From assembly GCA_012931725.1 (NCBI GenBank), contig CM022948.1, forward strand, positions 90,602,215 to 90,666,214: a stretch of DNA of 64,000 bases, read 5' to 3'. The notes beneath the pieces are model-generated. The model was given only the letters and a program-made list of their open reading frames with translations. It was not told the DNA's origin and made no database searches. The stretch is from Litsea cubeba. Its lineage: Eukaryota > Streptophyta > Magnoliopsida > Laurales > Lauraceae. The position numbers and the translations under genes are program-made. Numbering within the stretch: the stretch's first letter is position 1; each line of letters opens with the position of its first letter. Shown piece after piece: positions 35,564-46,219 of this stretch.

Positions 35564-36769
35564 GAGTTATGAGATTCCCAGCACTACTAAAAGATACTTT
35601 ATACTGCTGATGCATGTAGAAATTTTGTCTGAGATTACCTTATTGTTTTTTTTAAAGTTCATAATCAAATTGATGATTTTAGTCCTACAGGCTTTGAAGC
35701 GCAAGTGCACCTATCAGCTTTCTGGTGCTTGTCAATACAACTCATGAAAAAGGTGGATTCTTTAATCTCTAGAAGGCTTTGTTGGCCAATATAGTGGAAC
35801 TCATATTCCCTTTGGGTTCACAAGTGTCTCTATACTCGAAGAAGACAATTGAGTTGCTTATATCTTCATGATCAAAGCTATTCATTAACATCTTTAATTA
35901 CAAGGTAACGTTGTTAGTGCTGAACTTTGTGGGAAATAGATTATATACGCTAATCACAAAATTTACATTTGCTGGAAAATCTATGCCAATTGTTGTCCTT
36001 GCACTTCATATAGTTGCTTGTTTTCTTTCTAGGAAACATGAATAATCATATAATCACTTGGATAGCATATCTTGTTACTGTCTGTTAGTACATCGTTGAG
36101 GATCAATTGCACATCTCTTTAACCGCAAAGCTACTCTTCTAACATTTCATTATATCCGAGTTATGAGATTCCCTATAGAGCACTGCTAAAAGATACTTTA
36201 TACTGCTGATGCATGTAGAAATTTTGTCTGGGATTACCTTATTGGTTTTTTTTTCAAATAAAGTCCATAATCAAGTTGATGATTTTAGTCCTACAGGCTT
36301 CTGAAGCGCAAATGGGCCTATCAGCTTTCAGGTGCTTGTCAAAACAACTCATGAAAAGGTGGATTCTTGAATCTCTAGAAGGCTTTGTTGGCCAATATAA
36401 TGGAACTCATATTCCTTTTGGATTCACAAGTGTCTCCATACTCAAAGAAGACAATTGAGTTGCTTATATCTTCATGATCAAAGCCATTCATTAACATCTT
36501 TAATTACAAGTTAATGTTGTTAGAGCTGAACTTTGTGGGAAATAGATTATGTATATATGCTAATCACAAAATTTACATTTGCTGGAAAATCTATCCCAAT
36601 TGTCGTCCTTGCACTTCATATAGTTGCTAGTATTCTTCCTAGCTAGGAAACATGAATCATCATATAATCACTAGGATAGCATATCTTGTTACTGTCTGCT
36701 AGTACATCGTTGAGGATCAATTGCACATCTCTTTAACCACAAAGCTAGTCTTCTAACATTTCATTATAT
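35564..36769. repeat. Tandem duplication of a 594-bp unit downstream of MIR156
   Basis: Unit 1 (35564-36157) and unit 2 (36158-36769) both start GAGTTATGAGATTCCC and end TAACATTTCATTATAT. They are highly similar throughout, with small indels. Each contains CCTACAGGCTT(CT)GAAGCGC, an AG followed by coding-like text, then GTGTCTC(T/C)ATACTC(G/A)AAGAA. In unit 2 that block is open for 60 codons, in unit 1 it is not. It may be a non-coding exon or a gene fragment; I do not recognise it. Confidence 0.85.
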
Positions 36770-37339
36770 GTTTTGCTGTTGCTCTCCGTTCGTGAATGCA
36801 ACTTAATTTTCATGGCAAGGATGAAGAAGCATCTATGCTGTTTTGGTTCCATTTACCTTCTGATAGAAGGTGCTTTGCTTACTTGGCCAATGCATTAATT
36901 TTATTTTAAATTATTTATAGTACAATGTCCTTAGCAAAGACGTGATACTCAAAATCACTTATTTTTCTTGCCCTTCGATATCATATTATCTAGAGAACCA
37001 AAGTTTCCATTGATTATCCACAAGACCTCCAATCAACCACCGAAGTGGTGTTGGCCATGATAAGTGGATGATTTAAAATATGCAACATATTGTGTTGTAT
37101 CACATCTGATACTTAATTTTATTCATTATGTGACCCATTTTCCCGCCATATCCATGGCATATCTGCGCATCATAGGTATTTAGGTAGGAACAATGATTGA
37201 GCTAAACTACAGTAGCATGTAAATTGAGATTTGGACATTATTGGGATACAACATCTTTTTAACATCTCTTGAATTGATAATAGGGTATGGTGAAGGGCCT
37301 TTCCTTGTTAATAGGGGTGGTGATTTAGTTGAAAGGCAC

Positions 37340-38291
37340 ATAGAAATTTAGTTAGGGATGTGGACATCCAAAGTGATTCTTTCCGCTACCTCGGCTCTAT
37401 AATTAGTAAGGATAGGGAGATTGATGAAGATGTCGAATATATGATTAAAGCGGGATGATTGAAGCTGAGACTTTCTTCTAGAGTGCTATGCAACCGACGA
37501 ATGCCAACAAATTTGAAGGAAGTTTTTTATAGAACAACGATTAAACCAACTATGATCTATGGAGCAGAATGTTGGTCAATCAGGAAGCAACATATGCACA
37601 GAATAGATGTAACGGAGATGAGAATGTTAAGACTTGCTTTTGGAGTGCTATGTGACCGACGAATGTCAACAAAATTGAAGGAAAAATTTTATAGAACAAC
37701 GATAAGACCAACTATGATCTATGGAGCAGAATGTTGGTCAATCAGGAAGCAACATATGCACAGAATAGATGTAACGGAGATGAGAATGTTAACACTTTCT
37801 TTTGGAGTGCTATGTGACCGACGAATGTCAACAAAATTGAAGGAAAATTTTTATAGAACAACGATCAGACCAACTATCACCTATGGAGCAGAATGTTGGT
37901 CAATCAAGAAGCAGCATATGTACAAAATGGTTGTAACAGAGATGAGAATGTTGAGATAGATATGTGGTAAAACTAAGAATGATAGGATTAGAACTGAGCG
38001 CTTTTGAGAGCATTTAGAGATAGCAACAATATGGGATAAAATTAGAGAAACTCTTTTGAGATAGTTTGTGCATGTCCAACATAGGCCGGTAACTGCACCG
38101 GTAAGGAAAAGTTTGGTCATGAAGGTTGATAGTCCACCAATGGGAATGTGTATGCCAAAGAGGACGTGGAAGGAGACAGTAAAAATAGAAATGAAGAAGT
38201 GGAACTTATCTGAAGATTTGGCTTAAGATAGATCGGAATGGAGAAATAGAATTCGTGTAACCGACCCCAACATAGTTGGGACAAGGCGATG
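37340..38291 (+). pseudogene. RTE-clade LINE, C-terminal fragment with internal triplication
   Basis: Translation gives DSFRYLGSII, then VLCDRRMSTKLKEKFYRTTI, YGAECWSIRKQHMHR and VTEMRMLR, and finally VTDPNIVGTRR and stop. This is the familiar order of the C-terminal part of plant RTE (BovB-like) LINE proteins. Stops (for example TGA at about 37457-37459) and missing domains show that it is dead. The 54-residue VLCDRR...MRML block is present three times in frame (see repeat). The 3' end near GTTGGGACAAGGCGATGA is typical of RTE tails. The 5' bound is approximate. Confidence 0.85.
37481..37966 (+). repeat. In-frame 162-bp tandem triplication in the RTE LINE
   Basis: GAGTGCTATG recurs at 37481, 37643 and 37805, an exact 162-bp period, so the 54-codon unit stays in frame. 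Copies 2 and 3 are more alike than either is to copy 1 at the start of the unit, while copies 1 and 2 share IRKQHMHRIDVTEMRML. Confidence 0.9.
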
Positions 38292-39964
38292 ACATCCAAA
38301 TGTCCAAATTTCGACTTTAGAATCACCAATGATTTTTGGGTCCTACTACCTAAAATTTTGCCACAGCTCATAATATCTTATCTCTTCACAAGTTATGTTT
38401 TCGATTTTAAATCTTTTATAGTTTTTTTTAGAATTAAAAAAACAATTTGTATTTTAATGTTCATGGAGATCAGTTGTCTTCCCATATTCCTCAAGTATGC
38501 CCATCCCAGATCATCTCCTTCGTTGTTGCCTGCAATATTTCTAGTGTTCTTGACTACTTCAAATTCTAATTTAGTCCTTCATCATAGGCAAATAATATTC
38601 ACTTAGGAGTTAAAGCATTAAAGAAAAATTATGTATAAGATGTAGAGAAAAGGTGGAAAAGGACTTGGGCCAAACAGGTCAAATAAGAGGGCTTCACTTC
38701 CAACAATCCTTGTAGGCCTGGTTGTTTTAACAATAGATAGACTTGCTATGTTATCTAGGAGGATTATCAAGAAGATGGTCAAGATTGGTGTTGTATTCTA
38801 TAAGTGAACCACTACAAAATGATCTCAATTGGGCATCCAAAGGAACCACCAAAACTTACCCATTCCTTCATTTTCTTTGTGAAGGCATCAAAGCTCATCC
38901 TCATTGTCATTTCGCTAAAGGAATTCTTCCAAGGCCCTTTTCAAGTAGTAACATCATCATTTCACTGGAGGAATTCTTCCAAGGAGTTTTCAAAATGTGG
39001 TTAACACCAGAAGCTTGCCGAAGTGCTAGAGCTCTTCTATTCGACACACAAACATAGATGCTGGTCTAAGAGTCAATCCCTTTCTTCCTTATTTTTGCCT
39101 ACTGTTCATATGACACTAGATAAAATTAAGGACATGATTCAAGACCCCAGGGCAATCTTGATGCAATATGCGTTCTTGGTGATGGGCATAACTGGTCTGT
39201 TTTCTTTTTTGCCTTTTATTTATTCTTTTCATTTGACTTCTTAGTTTTGAAAGATTCCTTTATTGATTCACAAAGTTATAAAGGAAATAGATATATTAGT
39301 TCTGGTAAATGCATGTCTCTCTCTTTGGAACTGAGACTATTGCACTATTTTACCATCCCTGCTCACGTATTGACCTTGTCAAATACATACAATGTCGTTA
39401 TTATATATGCCGACCTTATCTCTATTGACTAACTTGTTTATGAAAACTTCTTAGTTGTATTTTTCCTGTCTAGCTGTGTCGTGAAGGGTCGAGCTAGTGG
39501 GAAGGTCTTAGTGATGGGGCATACGCATAGATGACGTTTTTTTTATCATCAATACTGATCATACTTCTATGTCTCTCTTCACAACCGATTTGTTTATGTC
39601 GCAGAAAGCTTGGACTCTTAAGACATCACCGTTTGGGTCACTTGAATAATAGTTGTCTATTACTTTTGTTAAATAATTTAGTGCAGCCGCGCAAAAATAA
39701 GCTATATTTTCTACAATTCCACATAAAAGGTTTTTTTATATGCTTTTTTTTTTTCGGGTGGGGGTGGGGGTGAGGGTCAGAGAATTTTTCCCTTGGAAGA
39801 GGAAAAAGTCCGTAAAACTGGTTTTCAGTGGATGTACAGAAATGTGACTTAAATGTTCCTTCGATTAGTTCAAATGTGGTGTCCCTATATTTTACAGTGC
39901 TAGAGAAAAGACTTTCAATCACCGGCTTGAAATGAATAAAACAATCAATGTTGCTAGATTTCAC
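38292..39964. other. Intergenic, no feature recognised
   Basis: AT-rich, with scattered ORFs of about 60-105 codons showing no family resemblance. A G-rich GGGTGGGGGTGGGGG run is at about 39755-39772. Confidence 0.5.
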
Positions 39965-40522
39965 AACCTTAAGATAATCTCTGTGTTTCCCTTAAATTCT
40001 CTTAAATTCAATCATTTCATATTTTATCCTTTCTAGTTTTACTACACATCCACATTAACATTCTCATCTCTGCTGCACTTCATTTTGTGCATGTGTTTGT
40101 TATTGATTGGTCAACATTCCGCTCCATAAATCATAGTTAGTCTAATCGTTGCCCTGTAAAATTTTTCTTTTAATTCTGTTGGCATTCGCTGATTACAAAG
40201 CCCTTCTAGAATCAAATTTCCCCTTCAATCATCCCCTTTTTATCTTATGTTCAATATCTTTCTCAATCTCTCAATCCTTACTAATTATCAAACAAATGTA
40301 TTGAAAAGAATCTTTTTATTGTATCTCTTGAGCTGAAATTTTGACAGTAGTTTCAGCTCTTTGTATATGCCTATTGAGGTTGCAATGTATATATTCTTTC
40401 TTTTTACGACTTAATTTAAAACATTCGGATTCTAAAGCCTGCACCCACACCATCTCTCGATCTACCAACACTATATCATCTGTAAACAATATACACCAAA
40501 GTCTTGAGATTGAGGATAACAT
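39965..40522 (-). pseudogene. RTE-clade LINE fragment
   Basis: On the minus strand translation gives WCILFTDDIVLVD, the reverse transcriptase motif with its paired Asp residues, then LESECFKLSRKKKEY and SAQEIQ. Shifted frames continue with KDSFQYI, a DRRMPTELKEKFYRAT-like stretch and MIYGAEC. The order matches RTE LINEs and the fragment at 37340-38291, but several frameshifts and stops are present. Domains upstream of the FTDD motif are missing. Confidence 0.75.
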
Positions 40523-41339
40523 TTAGATAAGAAACCACCGAGTCTACATGTGCTCAATGACCAAGGCAACATGATAGTTATCATACACTATCTCCAAAAT
40601 GTTCAAGCAAATTCTACAAAAAAGTAATACAACAGTAGTATGGTCCAGTATTGAGATGAAGGAGGAAGAGAACAATCTACCCAAATGTTTCCATTCCTGC
40701 AATCAAGGCCACTTGTCTTTCCAGTGTCAACTTGACGATCAAAGGCTCCGATGCAAGTAATGAGAAGAACAATAAGAAATGGAGGATACTGAAGAACAAG
40801 AGCAGAAAGAATAGCAAACCATAGAAACAAAAGAAGAGATTTTAGAGAAATCTCATTTGTACAATGAATCATAGGCTTATTGTTCGTGAATGAGACAAGT
40901 TGGTAATGAATGGGACTTTCCCATTTTGCAGTCTAGGCTTTCCTCGACTAGCTTCCTATAGGGTTTAACCAATTGCAATGCAATTTCCATCCCAACCATG
41001 ATATATTCTACACGAGGTTTGTTGCTCTTTTGCTAAAATCAAATATTATACGTCTTTGGAGCACGAATATTTTGTTCACATCTCTAGTATTAGCACCACC
41101 AGAAAAGTAACGTATGTAGGCACATGGAAAGGGCCCAAATACACCAATTTTCGTTCATAATAATCAAAGTTTAGAACTAAGATAGAACAATATTATATTC
41201 CTTCTTTAAATTCCTCTGGCCCAAATACACCACATTTCTTCCTTCATTCAGTGGGGCAGCAAATGGACTATTGGAAACGGCAGTGAGGCTAACCTCTGGC
41301 ACGACTCTAGGTGTACTAACTACCCCCTCTCTACTGTGT

Positions 41340-42508
41340 TCACATCTCTCCAATTCCCAGCTGACCAAGAGTTTCTTCCCTTTTTTCAAATGGTCGTTGG
41401 ACAGTTCCTAATCACTTACCTGCCCCTATTCAAGATTGCTTATCTCAAGCTTGTTCTCTTCTTCCCCGTACTCATGCTGGTTCTGATATCATCTCCTGGA
41501 AAGATGCCACTGATGGTCATCTAAACCTCAACGGCGTGTTTGACAATTAACTAGTTAAGTTAAAGTAAAGTGAATCCAGACAAGAAAAGACAATGGGTAA
41601 TATCAAAAGTACACAATTTCAAAATTTCCTCCATTTTTTTTCAAAAAAAAGTCAAAAAATCGACCTCCTTTCTCCACTAAAAGACAAAGAAAACTCCACT
41701 TTTTCTATACAGAAAGTCAAAGATTCCATACACCATCATAACCCCTTATATTTTATTATCTCTTGATTTGATGCTTCACCTCACCGTACTTCAATTCACC
41801 ATAGCCTGGAATCTCATCAGGTCTAGAGCCAATCCTACCGACTGGGCTCCTTTCATTTGGAACCAAAATTTCTTATTTTGGATGGCGCTTGGTGCTCCAA
41901 AAGACCCCAACCCAAGTTTTCGTATGTAACAAATGGGCCTTTTTCTAGCCTCAAGATGTAGTCTTTTCTATCAGGATGTTGACTCTGTTCAACATCTCTT
42001 CTTCAACTGTAGTTTAGCTCAAAGCATCTGGAAATGGATTCTTCTCTCTTCAAGAATCTAGCCTCCCTCTCCGCGATCTCTCAGCTACAACAGTTTGGGT
42101 TTCCATATCCATCGAATGCGATGCAAGAGCAAGGACCATGATTCTTCTTTATGTGATTTACTCTCAGTGGAAGGCTAGGAATGATGCTACCTTCAAAGAT
42201 ATCAGGCCCTCTCTCCGAAGACTCAAAGATTACCAGACTGGCTTTTTTATTCTCTCTTGGAAAAATTTCGATGTCTTTCAAAAGTCAGCCAATTCAGTCT
42301 CTAATGCATTCCTTGGGTGTCCCGATGGCTACAATCAAGGGTAACAAACCTTTTCATTTTGGGTATACTTGTATACGTTTTATTTTTTTGTGGTTTTTAT
42401 TCTCTGTCTCTTGTGGTCTTCTCCTTGTTCCTATAGGGGCTCTTTGAGCCTTTGTAATCTTTTTTTTCTCTTTTAATACATTTTACCCTTTAAGCAAAAA
42501 AAAAAATC
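41340..42508 (+). pseudogene. L1-type LINE fragment, split by a MITE
   Basis: Upstream of the MITE, translation gives SNGRWTVPNHLP and SDIISWKDATDGHL. After it come AWNLIRSRANPTDWAPFIW, then SRCSLFYQDVDSVQHLFFNC and a SLAQSIWKWIL-like stretch, which are the linker and zf-RVT domain of a plant L1-type reverse transcriptase. The reading is broken by frameshifts. The tail, TTTGTAATC then T-rich sequence and CATTTTACCC, ends in poly(A) at about 42497-42508. No clear target-site duplication was found. The MITE (41533-41803) falls exactly between the GHLN and AWNL portions, so it inserted into the LINE. Confidence 0.78.
41533..41803 (+). mobile_element. MITE family A, copy 2, nested in a LINE
   Basis: The left end, GGCGTGTTTGACAATTAACT, matches the inward-read right end of copy 1. 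The body shares AAAGTACACAATTTCAAAA, the A-run/GTCAAAAAAT block, CCACTAAAAGACAAAG and CATCATAACCCCTTATATTT with the other copies. The last ~30 bp of the right terminus seem lost. Confidence 0.65.
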
Positions 42509-42740
42509 CACTCCAATTATGTGTACAAGAATCTTGAAGAAAGAATATCTCATTTTTCTGTCCCTTTAGCTAACAAGAAAGCATATTTAGGTTTTTCTCT
42601 CTTCAATTTTCTATAACCCGTAGATTATGAAAATTAGGTACAAACTTTGATGGCCTTTATCTGTAGGCATGCAATAAACCATTTGACGCAACTGAAGAAA
42701 TCCTCCTCATTTTCAAATCTACAAGTTGTCAGTTTCGCTA

Positions 42741-42941
42741 ACTTTGATCGGAGACATCGGTATATGTGGCTACCCATTTTCACATCTGCAAGTAGTATCT
42801 CTCTCGGACTAACAAACTTTTTAGGAAAGATGTAAATCAACTTTGATAGGAGACAATATTGTATATGTAGCTACCCATTTTCACATCTGCAAGTAGTATC
42901 TCTCTCGGACTAACAAACTTTTTTAAGAAAGATGTAAATCA
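42741..42941. repeat. Direct repeat with a ~100-bp period
   Basis: ACTTTGAT(C/A)GGAGACA, GCTACCCATTTTCACATCTG, AAGTAGTATCTCTCTCGGAC and AAAGATGTAAATCA occur twice in the same order. No parent element recognised. Confidence 0.8.
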
Positions 42942-43689
42942 GACTTTAAAGAGGAAGACCAGATTTAAAAGAGACACATCTTGGGAACAGGGCTAAGGGG
43001 AAGTCTTATGCTAAACAAAATAAAGGTTCGCATTTCTTACTAGCATATACTAAAAGTCTGTACCATTTTTAAATTCTTACTTAATCAGCTCTTTTTTTAA
43101 ACTATGATACAATATCTTGACATTAATTGTGCTGTAGCCATATCTAGGTCTCTATAATTCTTAACTAATGATATGCAGTGGAAGGTGACATGATGTACAA
43201 GTAATAATGCTTAATGGTAGACCCAGAAATAATGTCCATTGACGATTTGTGATGTCTACCTTTACAAATTATTTAATTTAAGTATGATCGCTTGTTTGCT
43301 AAAAAATTATAAAGGAAGCTTCTTACAAAATATCTTCATTGATTGTGCTGAAATCATGTCTGTCAGTGGAAAGTGATTTTTACAAGTAATATTGTTTTAT
43401 TTGTACACACAAGTGCTTGTGATCATTTCTCAATATTAAATACAAACTAGGTTCTGCTAGCAACTGATAGATGGCTCCAGTTTTCAGATGCTATCTTAAG
43501 AAAATTAGCCTCATTCAGTCATCTCAGTTTTGTCCAAATGTCTGAGAACATTGGATGGTTAAATGATATTGGCGAATGGTCAATATTTTATTAATAGAGA
43601 GAGCAAGATCAAATTTAATCAACAAGAAGGCTGTGGGTCAAGGCATAAAAGCAATATACCCCAACCATAACAAAGGAGATTAGAATTTT

Positions 43690-44060
43690 TTTTTTGTTAA
43701 AAACAGGAGATTACATAGATGAAACAATGAAAACGCAACATTGATCTACTTATTGCTTACTCAAAAGAATCTACCACTCCATTAGCCGACCACAAAATAT
43801 GATTGAACTCCACCTCAATTGAAGAAGACATCTTGATTTCATTTAGAAGTTAATGAAACCTCCAAGGTTTTAAAGTAGGAGAAGGTACCCAAATAACGGC
43901 ATTGTATGAGTCACTCACTCACTCTCCACCACTAACTTTCTTAACCAGGCTAAAGTTTTGCTGACACTCATTGTAAGCTTCCCTTCTTTCCATTCACAAC
44001 TGCAATTGGAACCATCGTATGAACTCTTGCTTACAATCTTAAGCGGTTTCATTGTAACTA
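43690..44060 (-). mobile_element. Possible LINE 3' end
   Basis: On the minus strand a tail reading TTTCATCTATGTAATCTCCT then GTTTTTAACA precedes an A run at about 43690-43698. The sequence upstream is coding-like, CEWKEGKLT...KTLAWLRKLVVE, with stops. The layout resembles a short LINE insertion, but I see no diagnostic domain or duplication. Confidence 0.3.
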
Positions 44061-45928
44061 TGAATTTGAAAACAAGCTTACTTTGATATATTATTGTTCT
44101 TAATCATTGTTTTCTAAAGGTTTGTCCTTATAATATATGCACTGACTCATCTATTGCTTAGTGTTAGATGCGATGTGGATGTTTGAGATTATCTACTAGA
44201 GATCGATCCCATTTATTTCATTCCTCATGTTCCAAGGGCTAGGATGGACATGCTAATCATGGAGCTCAACAATGAAATGGCTTCTTTGTAGACCACTTTG
44301 GGGTGTAAAAAGAGGCTTGGTGTGAGTCCATTGTAACCGGCCAGATTCAAAACCCCCCAAACCACACCATGCTTCCCTAGAGTGGTTTCTAATTAACATC
44401 TGCTTGCCTTTGTGATAAACATGGATACATGAGAAATATCCCAAGGAGGAAAGATCTCCACAAAACGAGTAACCGCTGCTGTCCAGGAAGGCAGCTCAAC
44501 CATGTGACGTGGAACACGGGCCTCACCTCAAATGCAAACACCAAGTACTCTTGTAATCTTAGATTAGTTCACCATCTATTTGAAGTTTCTGATTTGGTGC
44601 CCAAGTATGAAAGATCCTCGAACGCGTTGGGTTGGTGGTTGGTTGGTCATGCTACTTGGCTGATGCCTAGCCCCACTTATTTTTTAGTTATTAAATCTGG
44701 GCGTGAGGCTCAAACTCTTCTGGATAGAAAAATGGGTGTACATCTCCATCACTTTTTTCAAAGCCACACGAGCTAGAATCATGAACACTCGCTCGCTACA
44801 TGAGCTAAAATCACGGAGACATCAAGTCCTAATCTGTTCCTCTGGTGTTGAAATTGTAGCAAGATGTAGATTGGTTCATGAACATTTGTTCATGCTAAAA
44901 TGGTGCACATTCAAGTGTTGGAACATAGGACTCTTTCCCAGGGGGTACCTTCTCTTTTGCAGGTTGTTTTACCCATGCACCCTTTGTTTTGTGTTTTTCC
45001 TTTCCCAGTTAAAGTACCTAGCTTGTATTATTTTATTTAATTTGAGCATGTTTTTTTTTAGCCAAAAGAAGTATTTCAGAGTTTGGACAAGAATATTTAT
45101 GCTGCCAATTTGATTATTTTGTTAACTTTGTCTTTCAGGAGTCTCAATGGATTGAAATTGATGGATGGATGCCATTCTTTCTTTAATCTGCATTATCTTA
45201 ACCCTTTCATGTAACCTTTATGTCGATGCCAATCCTGTTAGCATCTAATCTGTTGATAGAGGCCGGACTGATCACATGTGGTGGGCCTCAGCAAGAAGTG
45301 ATGCTCCTCATGGAAAGTGCTGCTTTTGTGAGAGCTAGGTAAGATAGAAAGATCTTAATGAGACCTAGAAGTGTGAAAATATATCAACCATTATCCTCAT
45401 CTTTGGCATCAATTGAGCACTATGGGGTTGATATTTTAAAATACATCCCTGGGATTTCATGCTACCCATGAGTAACAGTTGAATTGTGTCACATTCGAGC
45501 AAATAGAAATTCCAGGGGAGAAGTACCGTGAGGAGAAATTGATGATAGATGGGCCAGGTTGCTCTGGGTTAGACCCATCCGAATGGCAAACTAGATTTAA
45601 TTGACCCTTGTTTATACACACAAAAAAACTTAGTCGTCCAATCTGTCCATGAAGTTCCAAACAGGCCAAATAATTTTATTAATCAATCTAGTGTTGACAT
45701 GACTGATCGATCGCACAGGGAACTGGTGCATGTCCCCCCATTTCAGTGATTTTCTGCAGTGGTCTCCACTTGTGGAAAACTACAGATCTAATTGATTTAC
45801 TATAACCACTTATAGATCAAGTTAAGAAATTTATGAACAAATCTTCTATCTCAAAGGGAATCTCACTTTATCCGAGAGGATGCCTAAAGGAGAATTCTAA
45901 GCCCTGAAAATGATCAGTGGGCCCCATA
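44061..45928. other. Intergenic, no feature recognised
   Basis: Mixed AT-rich sequence. ORFs at 44429-44776 and 44703-45113 have no family resemblance and poor coding character. Confidence 0.45.
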
Positions 45929-46219
45929 GGTTGTTTGGCAACTTGACTTGTAGAGTTAAAGTTAAGTGATGATCCATTTTCCAAAAAAAAATCCCACCAA
46001 AAACACTTTATTTCAAACTTCGCACCATTTTTAAAAAAAAAAAAGTCAAAGTAACCACTAAAAGACAGTAAATTTCTCATTTTCAATAAAAAAAAAGTCA
46101 AAAAATTCCTCTTCAAACAACTAAAAATAAAATATCATCATAACTCATTCATATTTTATTATTTCTTCAAAATAACCTTCACTCCACTCAATTCTACAAG
46201 TAAAATCCCCAAACAGGCC
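45929..46219 (+). mobile_element. MITE family A, copy 3
   Basis: It starts GGTTGTTTGGCAACTTGACT and ends CCCCAAACAGGCC, the inverse of the GGCCTGTTTGG type. The body carries CCACTAAAAGACAGTAAATT, AAAAAAAAGTCAAAAAATTC and ATCATCATAACTCATTCATA, as in the other copies. Confidence 0.7.

Larger units (their letters stand above)
32901..37330 (+). other. Region 3' of the MIR156 hairpin, probably partly pri-miRNA
   Basis: No protein gene recognised. A short purine-rich coding-like stretch at 33490-33564 (RTDQESSKESGAGGSKENH, then stop) has possible GT donors after it, and a matching AG lies at about 33674. These could be small exons of a spliced pri-miR156, but I cannot prove it. The region also has a short MITE (34677-34784), a 594-bp tandem duplication (35564-36769) and several T-rich runs. 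Confidence 0.35.

Noticed and set aside
37366..38300. GACATCCAAA on both sides of most of the RTE LINE as a target duplication
   Set aside because: The left copy lies within what looks like LINE coding sequence (before SDSFRYLG), so the match may be chance.
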